NCBI GenBank assembly: GCA_964525815.1
Contig: CAZGJQ010000105.1
Location: 1 to 5,911 of the forward strand
Source of the DNA: UBA1049 sp964525815
Lineage (GTDB): Bacteria; Bacillota; Clostridia; Oscillospirales; CAG-382
Length of the DNA: 5,911 nucleotides
Direction of reading: 5' to 3'
Both the position numbers and the translations under genes were made by a program. Every line of letters starts with the position of its first letter. Positions within the stretch are counted from its first letter, which is position 1. Shown in pieces: positions 1-5,911 of the stretch. The notes under the pieces were generated by a model. The model worked only from the letters and a program-made list of their open reading frames with translations, was not told where the DNA came from and searched no databases.

Positions 1-12
1 CACACCCTGCAT
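1..12 (-). CDS. Start of a downstream gene, cut off by the window edge
   Basis: An ATG at 12-10 is followed by three sense codons (Met-Gln-Gly-Val) before the window ends. An AAAGGA Shine-Dalgarno sequence sits 7 nt upstream, which is ideal spacing. It begins 31 nt after the comEC stop, the same compact pattern as the other genes, so it is probably the fifth gene of the operon. Four residues are too few to identify a product. In many Firmicutes comEC is followed by holA (DNA polymerase III delta subunit), which makes that a reasonable guess from context only. Confidence 0.55.
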
Positions 13-19
13 TTTATTA

Positions 20-25
20 TCCTTT
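20..25 (-). promoter_or_regulatory. Shine-Dalgarno sequence for the edge gene
   Basis: AAAGGA on the minus strand with a 7-nt spacer (TAATAAA) before the ATG at 12-10. This site is the main reason for calling a gene at the window edge, and it matches the style of the RBS upstream of alaS. Confidence 0.6.
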
Positions 26-43
26 ATTCTTTGCCTTAATGCT

Positions 44-2263
44 TCAAGGCTCAATCAGGCTCACCTCTATGGATTTGTTCTTTATCTTCAACTGAGCGTA
101 ATCGGTTTCGGAAAAATCATAAGCAGCTTCTGTATAAATGCTCTCAGGCGGAGCTTTTTTGTCTTTATGCACTATTAGATAATCGCAATAAATAACTGTG
201 CTGTTGTCAAAATCGTTAAACAGAACAACGGCATCATCCAGCTCATAGTCGTGATAGTCAAGCCGTTCGCCGCCGTAAACCGCTATGCTTTTACCCGAGC
301 GTTCCAGCACCGCCGCAAAGCTCCGGGCAAGAATGCGGTCGCTGTCGCTCTTTATGGTAACCATTGTACGCCCGATGTTCTCAAATATAATATTTTCGTA
401 TTCCATTATAGCACAGCCCCGCTCCTTTGCCAACCTTTTTATTCGTTCGTAGTGCTCGCTGTTGTCGGCTCTTACCTCGGGAATATACACGGCTGAAATG
501 TTTATCTGCGCAAGCGCCGCTTCAAGCTTAGCTAAATCGCTTAAGGTAAGTCCGTTCATAACATAATAGTCCAGCCTGCAATAGCCCTGCCTGTAAACGG
601 TGCTGATTCCGCTCCTTGCTCCCCCGAGGTCTATATAAATGGTTTCCTTACCGTCTGCGACAAACAGGCATTTATAAGCAAAGCTGTCCTTCACCGCCAC
701 AGCCGTGCTATTCCTGCTCTGCGTATTAAAGCTTATAACACAAAACGCCGTCGACGCAATGAAGCATATAAGAAGAGCTCCTGCCACAGCATACATTCTT
801 TTTCGTCTCAAAAAGCACAGCGATGCTATTATAGCAAGAGCAAACGCGAGCGGTATAAGCAGATACGGAATATGTGCGGAGAAGCTGCCGATATCCCTCT
901 CGTACAGCCAGTCAAGCAGTCCTACCAGCAGGGATATGCTGTGTCCGGGCAGAAAGGATAAAGCAGCCGAAGCCACGCCGATTAATGAAAAAATAATAAC
1001 GCTGGGCAGCAATATTATCAGAAACCAGGTAAAGAGTGGTCCTACAATAAGATTAACAAGCGGAGAAGCATAGGAAATCGAGTCGAACCCAAAAAGAATC
1101 ACCGGAAAGGAAAACACGGTTGCGACGAGCGAAAAAATCAGAGGAGACAGCACTATTCGTACCGCTCTTTTTATTCTTATTCTTTTACCTTTGATAGGTC
1201 GGAGCAGGTGCGGCGATACTATAAGGATTCCGAGACAGGACAAAAAGGACAGTCCCGTACCTATCGAGAACAATGCGTAGGGGTTTATAAGAAGAATAAC
1301 AAAAAAGGCGATAAACAGAGAGGTTATGCTGTCAGCCCGTCTGGTTGTCAGCATGGTAAGGAATAAAAGCCCTGTCATAATTACGGCTCTGGACACGGAT
1401 GGAGTGAATCCGACAAAAAACGCATATCCGAGCAAGGCAAGAAGGCAAATAATGCTCCTTATCTGTCTCCTTACGGTTAACAGCTCCATAATACCGTACA
1501 GGCTCATTATTATCATTGTGATATGCAGTCCGGAAATAACCAGCAAATGCGATATACCGGCGTTTCTGAACAATGCATATATGTATGCATCCGTTTCGGA
1601 GGATTCGCCTGTAATCAGGGTCTTGGCTATACCGGAAACCCTGTCGGGGTAATCCCGAAACAGCATAGATACCGACATGTTCGCATTTTCTCTCATTCCG
1701 TACAGAATACCGCTGCCCTTAACCGCCTCGTCCACGCTACCCTGAGCGGTTAAAAAAATGCTCCTGGAAAAAAGACTTTTGCTTCCATGGCTACGGTATA
1801 TAACGGTACAGGTGAGTATATCCCCTCTTTTTGCTTTAATCGGATTCCCGGTGTTTTGGTCGGTCGGATTTTCGGTGTAATAGAGCCGCACATCGGTGCC
1901 ACTACCCAAGCCCAGCTTACTATCCCGAACCGAAATATCATAATACCCGCCGTCCGAATAGCTCCCTATATCCTTAACCCTTGCTGTAACGGTATCCGTT
2001 TTTTTATGGAACTCTCCGCTGCCCGAGAAAGCATAAAGGGTATATGCCGCAGAATAGGTCATACCGAGCAGCAGCACGGTACATATTACAAGTGCTTTTT
2101 TAACGTTAAAGGCAGAAAAACGGTGTGCCGCAAGCAGCAGCCCGCAGAGCACACCCGTCAAAGCAAAACCAATAATCCTGATTTTGCCGTCCGTATACAT
2201 TCCAATGCCCGCACCGAGGGCAAATGCGATAATCCATCCCGCCAAAACACGGTTCTTAAGCAA
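44..2263 (-). CDS. comEC: ComEC/Rec2-family DNA uptake channel with degenerate C-terminal MBL-like domain
   Basis: Polytopic membrane protein (739 aa) of the family that carries single-stranded DNA across the cytoplasmic membrane during natural transformation. Order of parts: about three N-terminal membrane segments (residues 8-79); an extracellular OB-fold/DUF4131-like region (about 85-185); the Competence domain (about 200-510) with many hydrophobic segments; and a soluble C-terminal region (about 515-739). Family landmarks are FRNAGISHLLVISGLH (232-247), GFTPSVSRAVIM (285-296) and GTGLSFLSCLGIL (335-347). The C-terminal region lies where ComEC proteins usually carry a metallo-beta-lactamase-like domain. 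A YIDLGG strand (543-548) is kept, but the usual DVGQGD and HxHxDH motifs are not visible; the second falls near DYYVMNGLTLSD (565-576). The start is TTG, with an SD 9 nt upstream; no in-frame ATG or GTG fits better. It begins 17 nt after the phosphoribosyltransferase stop. No comEA or other competence gene lies in the window. The family call is secure; transformability of the host is not shown. Confidence 0.93.
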   Translation of the reverse strand: MLKNRVLAGWIIAFALGAGIGMYTDGKIRIIGFALTGVLCGLLLAAHRFSAFNVKKALVICTVLLLGMTYSAAYTLYAFSGSGEFHKKTDTVTARVKDIGSYSDGGYYDISVRDSKLGLGSGTDVRLYYTENPTDQNTGNPIKAKRGDILTCTVIYRSHGSKSLFSRSIFLTAQGSVDEAVKGSGILYGMRENANMSVSMLFRDYPDRVSGIAKTLITGESSETDAYIYALFRNAGISHLLVISGLHITMIIMSLYGIMELLTVRRQIRSIICLLALLGYAFFVGFTPSVSRAVIMTGLLFLTMLTTRRADSITSLFIAFFVILLINPYALFSIGTGLSFLSCLGILIVSPHLLRPIKGKRIRIKRAVRIVLSPLIFSLVATVFSFPVILFGFDSISYASPLVNLIVGPLFTWFLIILLPSVIIFSLIGVASAALSFLPGHSISLLVGLLDWLYERDIGSFSAHIPYLLIPLAFALAIIASLCFLRRKRMYAVAGALLICFIASTAFCVISFNTQSRNSTAVAVKDSFAYKCLFVADGKETIYIDLGGARSGISTVYRQGYCRLDYYVMNGLTLSDLAKLEAALAQINISAVYIPEVRADNSEHYERIKRLAKERGCAIMEYENIIFENIGRTMVTIKSDSDRILARSFAAVLERSGKSIAVYGGERLDYHDYELDDAVVLFNDFDNSTVIYCDYLIVHKDKKAPPESIYTEAAYDFSETDYAQLKIKNKSIEVSLIEP

Positions 2264-2272
2264 TCGGAAACA

Positions 2273-2278
2273 CCTTCT
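2273..2278 (-). promoter_or_regulatory. Shine-Dalgarno sequence that decides the comEC TTG start
   Basis: AGAAGG (within AAAGAAGG) lies just after the phosphoribosyltransferase stop, with a 9-nt spacer to the TTG at 2263-2261. A GTG that overlaps the end of this site is out of frame with comEC. The site therefore supports TTG as the true start, which probably lowers comEC translation relative to the ATG-started genes upstream. Confidence 0.65.
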
Positions 2279-2280
2279 TT

Positions 2281-2865
2281 TTAAGTTGACTGTTCCGGAA
2301 AGAATAAGGGCAAAGGCTCCAGGTATATAATATCCTTACGCTCGGCGGCGTCTCCCTCGGCAAGTATAGCCATCCTGCCCGCGACGGTTCCGCCCGACTC
2401 CTTAACCAGCTTCTCGACCGCCATTGCCGATTCACCGGTGCTTATAACATCATCCACTATGACAACCCGCCTGCCCTTCATATAATCGGCGTCGTCCTTG
2501 TCTATGTAAAGGGTCTGGGTCTTTGCGGTGGTAATGGACTGCACCTCCACCGCGTTCGGGTTCTTCATATACAGCTTTGGGGACTTCCTCGCAATCAGAT
2601 ACCTGTCCGCACCGGTTTGCCTTGCCATTTCATAGATCAGCGGAATTCCCTTGGCTTCGGCGGTGATAAGCACATCATGCTCGGGCAGCTTCTTTACCAG
2701 CTCGTTTGCACAGGCTCCCGTAAGCTCCACATCGCCGAATATAACAAACGCCGCTATATACAATCCGTCGTTGACCCTGCATATGGGTAGCTTTCTTTTA
2801 ACCCCCGCCACCTCTATGGGGTATTCCTTGTATTCATTGGGGTTTATCTTCATTGTATATGACAT
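2281..2865 (-). CDS. Type I phosphoribosyltransferase, adenine phosphoribosyltransferase-like
   Basis: Cytosolic enzyme (194 aa) predicted to transfer the phosphoribosyl group of PRPP to a base, most likely a purine in salvage. The type I PRPP-binding signature is clear at residues 134-146 (VVIVDDVISTGES), with the paired acidic residues D138 and D139. A second conserved block, TAEAKGIPL (68-76) followed by ARKSPKLYM (92-100), corresponds to the PPi-binding loop and Lys-rich flexible-loop region of Apt/Xpt-type enzymes. The N-terminal 60 residues, including KLPIC (25-29) and FGDVEL (43-48), differ from classical Apt and Xpt and resemble a Clostridia subfamily often annotated as adenine phosphoribosyltransferase. 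Base specificity cannot be read from the sequence, so I give no symbol. The start at M1 is preferred over M5 because AAGGAG lies 11 nt upstream of M1 and 23 nt upstream of M5. It begins 15 nt after the HIT gene, and its SD overlaps that gene's stop codon. Confidence 0.88.
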   Translation of the reverse strand: MSYTMKINPNEYKEYPIEVAGVKRKLPICRVNDGLYIAAFVIFGDVELTGACANELVKKLPEHDVLITAEAKGIPLIYEMARQTGADRYLIARKSPKLYMKNPNAVEVQSITTAKTQTLYIDKDDADYMKGRRVVIVDDVISTGESAMAVEKLVKESGGTVAGRMAILAEGDAAERKDIIYLEPLPLFFPEQST

Positions 2866-2876
2866 TTATGCGTTTT

Positions 2877-2882
2877 CTCCTT
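2877..2882 (-). promoter_or_regulatory. Shine-Dalgarno sequence of the phosphoribosyltransferase, overlapping the HIT stop codon
   Basis: AAGGAG on the minus strand, whose first two bases are the last two of the HIT gene's TAA stop. The spacer to the ATG at 2865 is 11 nt. The overlap suggests tight coupling of termination and re-initiation, and it favours M1 over the internal M5 as start. Confidence 0.65.
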
Positions 2883-3219
2883 AATTCAGCTTTACGGACA
2901 GCTTTTTTCCGCCTATAATATGGAAATGAAGGTGAGGCACCGTCTGCCCGCCGTCCGAGCCGCAGTTGGTTATAACCCTGTAACCGTTTACAAGCCCTAA
3001 CTGCGCCGCAACCTTCGGTATAACAAGCAGTACCTTATTAACTTGCTCAATGTTGCGCTCATCCAGAGCGTCAATCGATTCAATATGCTTTTTCGGAACG
3101 ACCAGCACATGAACGGGTGCGTTGGGGTTTATGTCGTGAAACACCAATACATTGTCGTCCTCATAGACCTTTTTGGACGGAATTTCACCGCTCACTATTT
3201 TACAAAAAATGCAGCTCAT
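2881..3219 (-). CDS. HIT-family (HINT-type) nucleotide hydrolase
   Basis: Small cytosolic histidine-triad protein (112 aa, the usual length for bacterial HINT proteins). The triad HLHFHII sits at residues 96-102, with H96, H98 and H100; in this family the central His is the nucleophile that attacks the alpha-phosphate. The N-terminus has the CIFCKI signature (C3, C6) followed by SGEIPSKKVYEDD and DINPNAPVHVLVVPKKH (29-45). C3/C6 and downstream histidines may bind zinc, as in PKCI/HINT proteins. Known family members hydrolyse purine phosphoramidates and aminoacyl-adenylates, releasing AMP. The gene lies 27 nt after alaS, and an extended purine SD (GAAAGGAAAGG) sits 8 nt before the ATG, predicting good translation. 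The end after GGKKLSVKLN is slightly shorter and more polar than in many homologues, but the gene is complete. The physiological substrate is unknown. Confidence 0.93.
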   Translation of the reverse strand: MSCIFCKIVSGEIPSKKVYEDDNVLVFHDINPNAPVHVLVVPKKHIESIDALDERNIEQVNKVLLVIPKVAAQLGLVNGYRVITNCGSDGGQTVPHLHFHIIGGKKLSVKLN

Positions 3220-3227
3220 TATTATGA

Positions 3228-3238
3228 CCTTTCCTTTC
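3228..3238 (-). promoter_or_regulatory. Shine-Dalgarno sequence of the HIT gene
   Basis: GAAAGGAAAGG on the minus strand, a tandem AAAGG element with an 8-nt spacer to the ATG at 3219. It occupies much of the 27-nt alaS-HIT gap, leaving no room for a terminator there, so co-transcription with alaS is likely. Confidence 0.65.
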
Positions 3239-3246
3239 GAACCCGG

Positions 3247-5874
3247 TTATTTTTTCAGTTGTTTTTTCAGAACTTCGGCGGCCGCCACCAGTGCTTCCTC
3301 CAGCCTTGACGGACCCTTACCGCCGCTGGTTGCGCTTTCCGGTCTACCTCCGCCGCCCCCTCCCACAATGGGAGAAACTGCCTTGAGAAGGTTGCCTGCA
3401 TGAGCGCCCGAAGCTACTGCCTGCTTACCGCAACCCGCAACAAAAAGAACCTTACCCTCGTTAACGGTCGCAAGGATACAGACAGCGTCGGTGTTTTTGT
3501 CCAAAATCCGGTCGGCTGCCGTTCTCAACGAATCGGAAGGCATATTTTCAAAGCTGGAGGTTATAAGCCTAACCCCGCCTATGCTCTGCGCTTTTTCACC
3601 GGCATCGTTTATTTTGCACATAGCCGCCGTAAGATTGGCGTTTTCCAGCTCCCTCTTTATATGCTTTATCTCGTCCTGCAGGCTCTGTGCCTTTTCGGTT
3701 ATATCCGAGACGGTATTTGCTTTCAGCACATTTTTTGCGGATTGCATAAGAAGCTCCCGCTCGTTCACATAATCAAGCGTATTAAGACCTGTTATCGCCT
3801 CTATCCTGCGAACTCCGGCTGCTACCGAGGATTCGCTTACAATCTTAAAAAGTCCTATTTTTGCGGTGTTTGAAAGGTGGGTTCCGCCGCAAAGCTCGGT
3901 TGAAAAGCCGCCCATTTTTACAACCCTTACCGTATCGCCGTACTTTTCGCCGAAGAGTGCCGTTGCCCCCTCCGATTTTGCTTCGGCTATGGGCATTACT
4001 CTGACGGTTATATCCATTCCTTCCAGTATCTTTTCGTTGACCAGCCGCTCGACCTCCCTCAGCTCATCGCCTGTCATTGCTTCGAAGTGAGTAAAATCAA
4101 ACCTTGCCCTGTGCTTATCCACATAGGAGCCGGATTGCTCCACATGAGTGCCCAGCACCTTGCGCAACGCTGCCTGCAGCAGATGCACGCTTGAATGGTT
4201 CCGCATTATCTCCTCTCGTCTGGGTGCGTTTATCTCTGCGCTCGCCTTACCTAAGGCAACCGTTCCGTCCCTTATAACGCCAAAGTGCAGATACTGCCCC
4301 TCCGGTGTCCTTTTTACATCCACCACCGTAAAGATTCCGGTTTCGGTAACTATCTCTCCGGTGTCCGCAGCCTGTCCGCCGCTCTCGGCATAAAAGGGTG
4401 TTTTGTCAAGTAAAACAATAGCTCCTCCGCCCGAAAGCTCGCTTACAGGCTCGCCGTCCTTTATAATGGTGATTATTTCACATTCGCTCGTAAACGAGTC
4501 ATAACCCGTGAATTCGGTGGGAACGCTCTTGTCAACAAAGTCAAGCTCATCTCCGCTCCATCCCATATCACCAAGGGAGGCTCTTGCCTCTCTTGCCCGC
4601 TTTTTCTGCTGCTCCATAAGGGTATCAAATCCCTCTTCGTCTATTTCTATACCCTGCTCTTCGGTTATCTCCCTTGTAAGGTCAAGGGGGAAGCCGAAGG
4701 TGTCGTACAGCTTGAAAGCATCCTCTCCGGAGAGTGCTCCGTTACAACCGGAAATCATTGTCTCAAGAATATTCAATCCCGAATCTATAGTCTGGCGGAA
4801 GCGCTCCTCCTCTATGGATATTGTCTTTTTTATATACTCCTGCTTCTCGGCAAGCTCGGGGTAGGCGCACTTGCTCTCTTCTATGACGGTTTCGCACAGC
4901 CCGGACAGGAAGGAACGCTCAATCCCAAGCAGCTTCCCGTGCCTTGCGGCACGGCGGAGAACACGACGGAGAACATATCCCCTGCCCTCATTTGAGGGAA
5001 TAACCCCGTCGCCTATCAAAAAGGTTGCGGTACGGATATGGTCGGTTATTATGCGCAGCGAAATATCGCTCTTTTGATTACCGCCCGTATAAATTGTGCC
5101 CGATATTTCGCACACCCTCATCCTTATGCTCTTTATTGTATCAACCTCGAACAGGTTGCCCACTCCCTGCATGACGCAGGCAAGCCGCTCCAGCCCCATT
5201 CCGGTGTCTATGTTGGGGTTTGCGAGACGGGTGTAATTACCCTTTCCGTCGCTGTCAAACTGGGTGAAAACAATGTTCCACACCTCAATAAAGCGGTCGC
5301 AGTCGCAGCCGACCCTGCAATCCGGTTTGCCGCAGCCGTTCTTCTCTCCTCTGTCAAAATAAATCTCGGAGCAGGGTCCGCAGGGACCCGTACCTATCTC
5401 CCAGAAGTTATCCTCCTTGCCCATTCTGACAATCTTTTCGGCGGAAACTCCGGTCTTAACCCATATGTCGAACGCCTCGTCGTCCTCCACATAAACACTG
5501 GGATACAATAACTCCTCGGGTATCTCGAGCACCTGCGTCAGGAACTCCCACGCCCACGGAATGGCCTCCTCCTTGAAGTAATCTCCGAAGGAAAAGTTAC
5601 CCAGCATCTCAAAAAAGGTGCCGTGCCTTGCGGTTCTTCCCACATTTTCTATATCCGGTGTGCGTACGCATTTCTGGCAGGTTACCATGCGCTTGGCGGG
5701 CGGAACCTGCTCTCCGGTAAAAAAACGCTTCAGCGGAGCCATGCCCGCGTTTATAAGCAGCAGCGAATTATCGTCCTGCGGTACCAGCGGGAACGAACCA
5801 ACGCATAAATGACCCTTTGTTTTAAAATAATCCAGGAACTCTTTTCTTAACACATTCAGCGACAGCGGCTTCAT
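3247..5874 (-). CDS. alaS: Alanyl-tRNA synthetase
   Basis: Class II aminoacyl-tRNA synthetase (875 aa, full length for bacteria) that charges tRNA-Ala in the cytoplasm and hydrolyses mischarged Ser/Gly-tRNA-Ala. Catalytic core (about 1-245): INAGMAPLKRFF (41-52), the motif 2 region RTARHGTFFEMLGNFSFGDY (80-99), FWEIGTGPCGPCSEIYFD (157-174) and DTGMGLERL (223-231). The tRNA-recognition region carries GRGYVLRRVLRRAARHGK (297-314). The editing domain has the zinc motif HSSVH (H560, H564) paired with CGGTH (C662, H666). A predicted coiled coil (about 705-750) leads to the C-Ala domain with the glycine-rich loop VGGGGGGRPE (837-846) and the usual lysine-rich end. A four-Cys insert (C181, C186, C190, C192) precedes DRFIEVWN and may bind a second metal ion. 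All key residues are present and no frameshift is seen. The ATG has AGAAAGGA 9 nt upstream. It is the first visible gene of the operon. Confidence 0.98.
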   Translation of the reverse strand: MKPLSLNVLRKEFLDYFKTKGHLCVGSFPLVPQDDNSLLLINAGMAPLKRFFTGEQVPPAKRMVTCQKCVRTPDIENVGRTARHGTFFEMLGNFSFGDYFKEEAIPWAWEFLTQVLEIPEELLYPSVYVEDDEAFDIWVKTGVSAEKIVRMGKEDNFWEIGTGPCGPCSEIYFDRGEKNGCGKPDCRVGCDCDRFIEVWNIVFTQFDSDGKGNYTRLANPNIDTGMGLERLACVMQGVGNLFEVDTIKSIRMRVCEISGTIYTGGNQKSDISLRIITDHIRTATFLIGDGVIPSNEGRGYVLRRVLRRAARHGKLLGIERSFLSGLCETVIEESKCAYPELAEKQEYIKKTISIEEERFRQTIDSGLNILETMISGCNGALSGEDAFKLYDTFGFPLDLTREITEEQGIEIDEEGFDTLMEQQKKRAREARASLGDMGWSGDELDFVDKSVPTEFTGYDSFTSECEIITIIKDGEPVSELSGGGAIVLLDKTPFYAESGGQAADTGEIVTETGIFTVVDVKRTPEGQYLHFGVIRDGTVALGKASAEINAPRREEIMRNHSSVHLLQAALRKVLGTHVEQSGSYVDKHRARFDFTHFEAMTGDELREVERLVNEKILEGMDITVRVMPIAEAKSEGATALFGEKYGDTVRVVKMGGFSTELCGGTHLSNTAKIGLFKIVSESSVAAGVRRIEAITGLNTLDYVNERELLMQSAKNVLKANTVSDITEKAQSLQDEIKHIKRELENANLTAAMCKINDAGEKAQSIGGVRLITSSFENMPSDSLRTAADRILDKNTDAVCILATVNEGKVLFVAGCGKQAVASGAHAGNLLKAVSPIVGGGGGGRPESATSGGKGPSRLEEALVAAAEVLKKQLKK

Positions 5875-5883
5875 TTATATATA

Positions 5884-5891
5884 TCCTTTCT
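5884..5891 (-). promoter_or_regulatory. Shine-Dalgarno sequence of alaS
   Basis: AGAAAGGA on the minus strand with a 9-nt AT-only spacer (TATATATAA) to the ATG at 5874. The unstructured AT-rich spacer should keep the start codon accessible. Confidence 0.7.
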
Positions 5892-5897
5892 GAGAAC

Positions 5898-5911
5898 AAA
5901 AAACTTCATCT
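5898..5911 (-). terminator. Possible tail of a leader terminator upstream of alaS (truncated)
   Basis: On the minus strand, AGATGAAG is followed directly by six T residues, 23 nt before the alaS start codon. This could be the 3' arm and U-run of an intrinsic terminator, either of an upstream gene or of an alaS T-box leader, since amino-acyl-tRNA synthetase genes in Firmicutes are often T-box controlled. The 5' arm would lie outside the window, so no hairpin can be shown. Six T residues also occur by chance in such sequence. Confidence 0.2.

Noticed and set aside
13..51. Promoter-like TTGAAG ... GATAAT before the edge gene
   Set aside because: The spacer is 20 nt, longer than the usual 16-18, and the -10 element would sit against the start codon and overlap the RBS, leaving no leader. 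It is better explained as an SD and AT-rich spacer.
1787..2284. Plus-strand open frame of 165 codons opposite the start of comEC
   Set aside because: It lies entirely antisense to comEC's N-terminal half, shows no recognisable domain, has a composition typical of a reverse-frame shadow, and lacks a convincing ribosome binding site. The comEC frame has clear family motifs.
3228..3246. TTCGAACCCGG on the plus strand (GGGTTCGAA on the minus strand), resembling a tRNA T-arm
   Set aside because: The gap is only 27 nt and no acceptor, D or anticodon arm is present. It is a chance match between alaS and the HIT gene.
3340..3366. Run of glycine codons in alaS, seen as a possible low-complexity repeat or slippage site
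   Set aside because: A run of glycines followed by RP is a conserved element of the AlaRS C-terminal domain, and the frame is intact on both sides.
3400..3873. Plus-strand open frame of 157 codons opposite alaS
   Set aside because: It is antisense to the alaS C-terminal and editing regions, which are strongly conserved at protein level. The predicted peptide has no domain-like pattern.
5038..5511. Plus-strand open frame of 157 codons opposite the alaS catalytic core
   Set aside because: It is a complement of conserved alaS codons; no motif or independent gene signals.

Overview
The window reads as one compact, unidirectional bacterial operon on the minus strand, so transcription runs from high to low coordinates. 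Four complete genes fill about 98% of it: alaS (alanyl-tRNA synthetase), a HIT-family hydrolase of the HINT type, an Apt-like type I phosphoribosyltransferase, and comEC (membrane channel for DNA uptake). The start codon of a fifth gene lies at the very left edge. The intergenic gaps are only 27, 15, 17 and 31 nt, and each holds a purine-rich Shine-Dalgarno sequence. I see no terminator or promoter between genes.

The sequence style suggests a Gram-positive Clostridia-type organism, perhaps an Oscillospirales/Ruminococcaceae-like gut Firmicute. The grounds are strong AAAGGA/AAGGAG ribosome binding sites, balanced base composition, a four-Cys insert in AlaRS that I recall from Firmicute enzymes, and a phosphoribosyltransferase subfamily I associate with Clostridia. 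This placement is inference; no rRNA or species marker is present.

Layout in transcription order: a 37-nt remnant of the alaS leader (5875-5911) with an RBS and a U-run at the window edge; alaS (5874-3247); HIT hydrolase (3219-2881); phosphoribosyltransferase (2865-2281); comEC from a TTG start (2263-44); and the first four codons of a further gene (12-1).

Three products touch adenylate chemistry: AlaRS makes alanyl-AMP, HINT proteins hydrolyse AMP conjugates including aminoacyl-adenylates, and the PRTase probably makes a nucleotide from a base and PRPP. A functional link is possible but unproven. ComEC may simply share the transcript.

The most notable feature is that the C-terminal metallo-beta-lactamase-like domain of ComEC keeps its approximate length but lacks the expected HxHxDH metal-binding motif and the DVGQGD strand signature. 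No mobile element, CRISPR array, RNA gene or clearly novel system is visible; this is mostly an ordinary housekeeping region.
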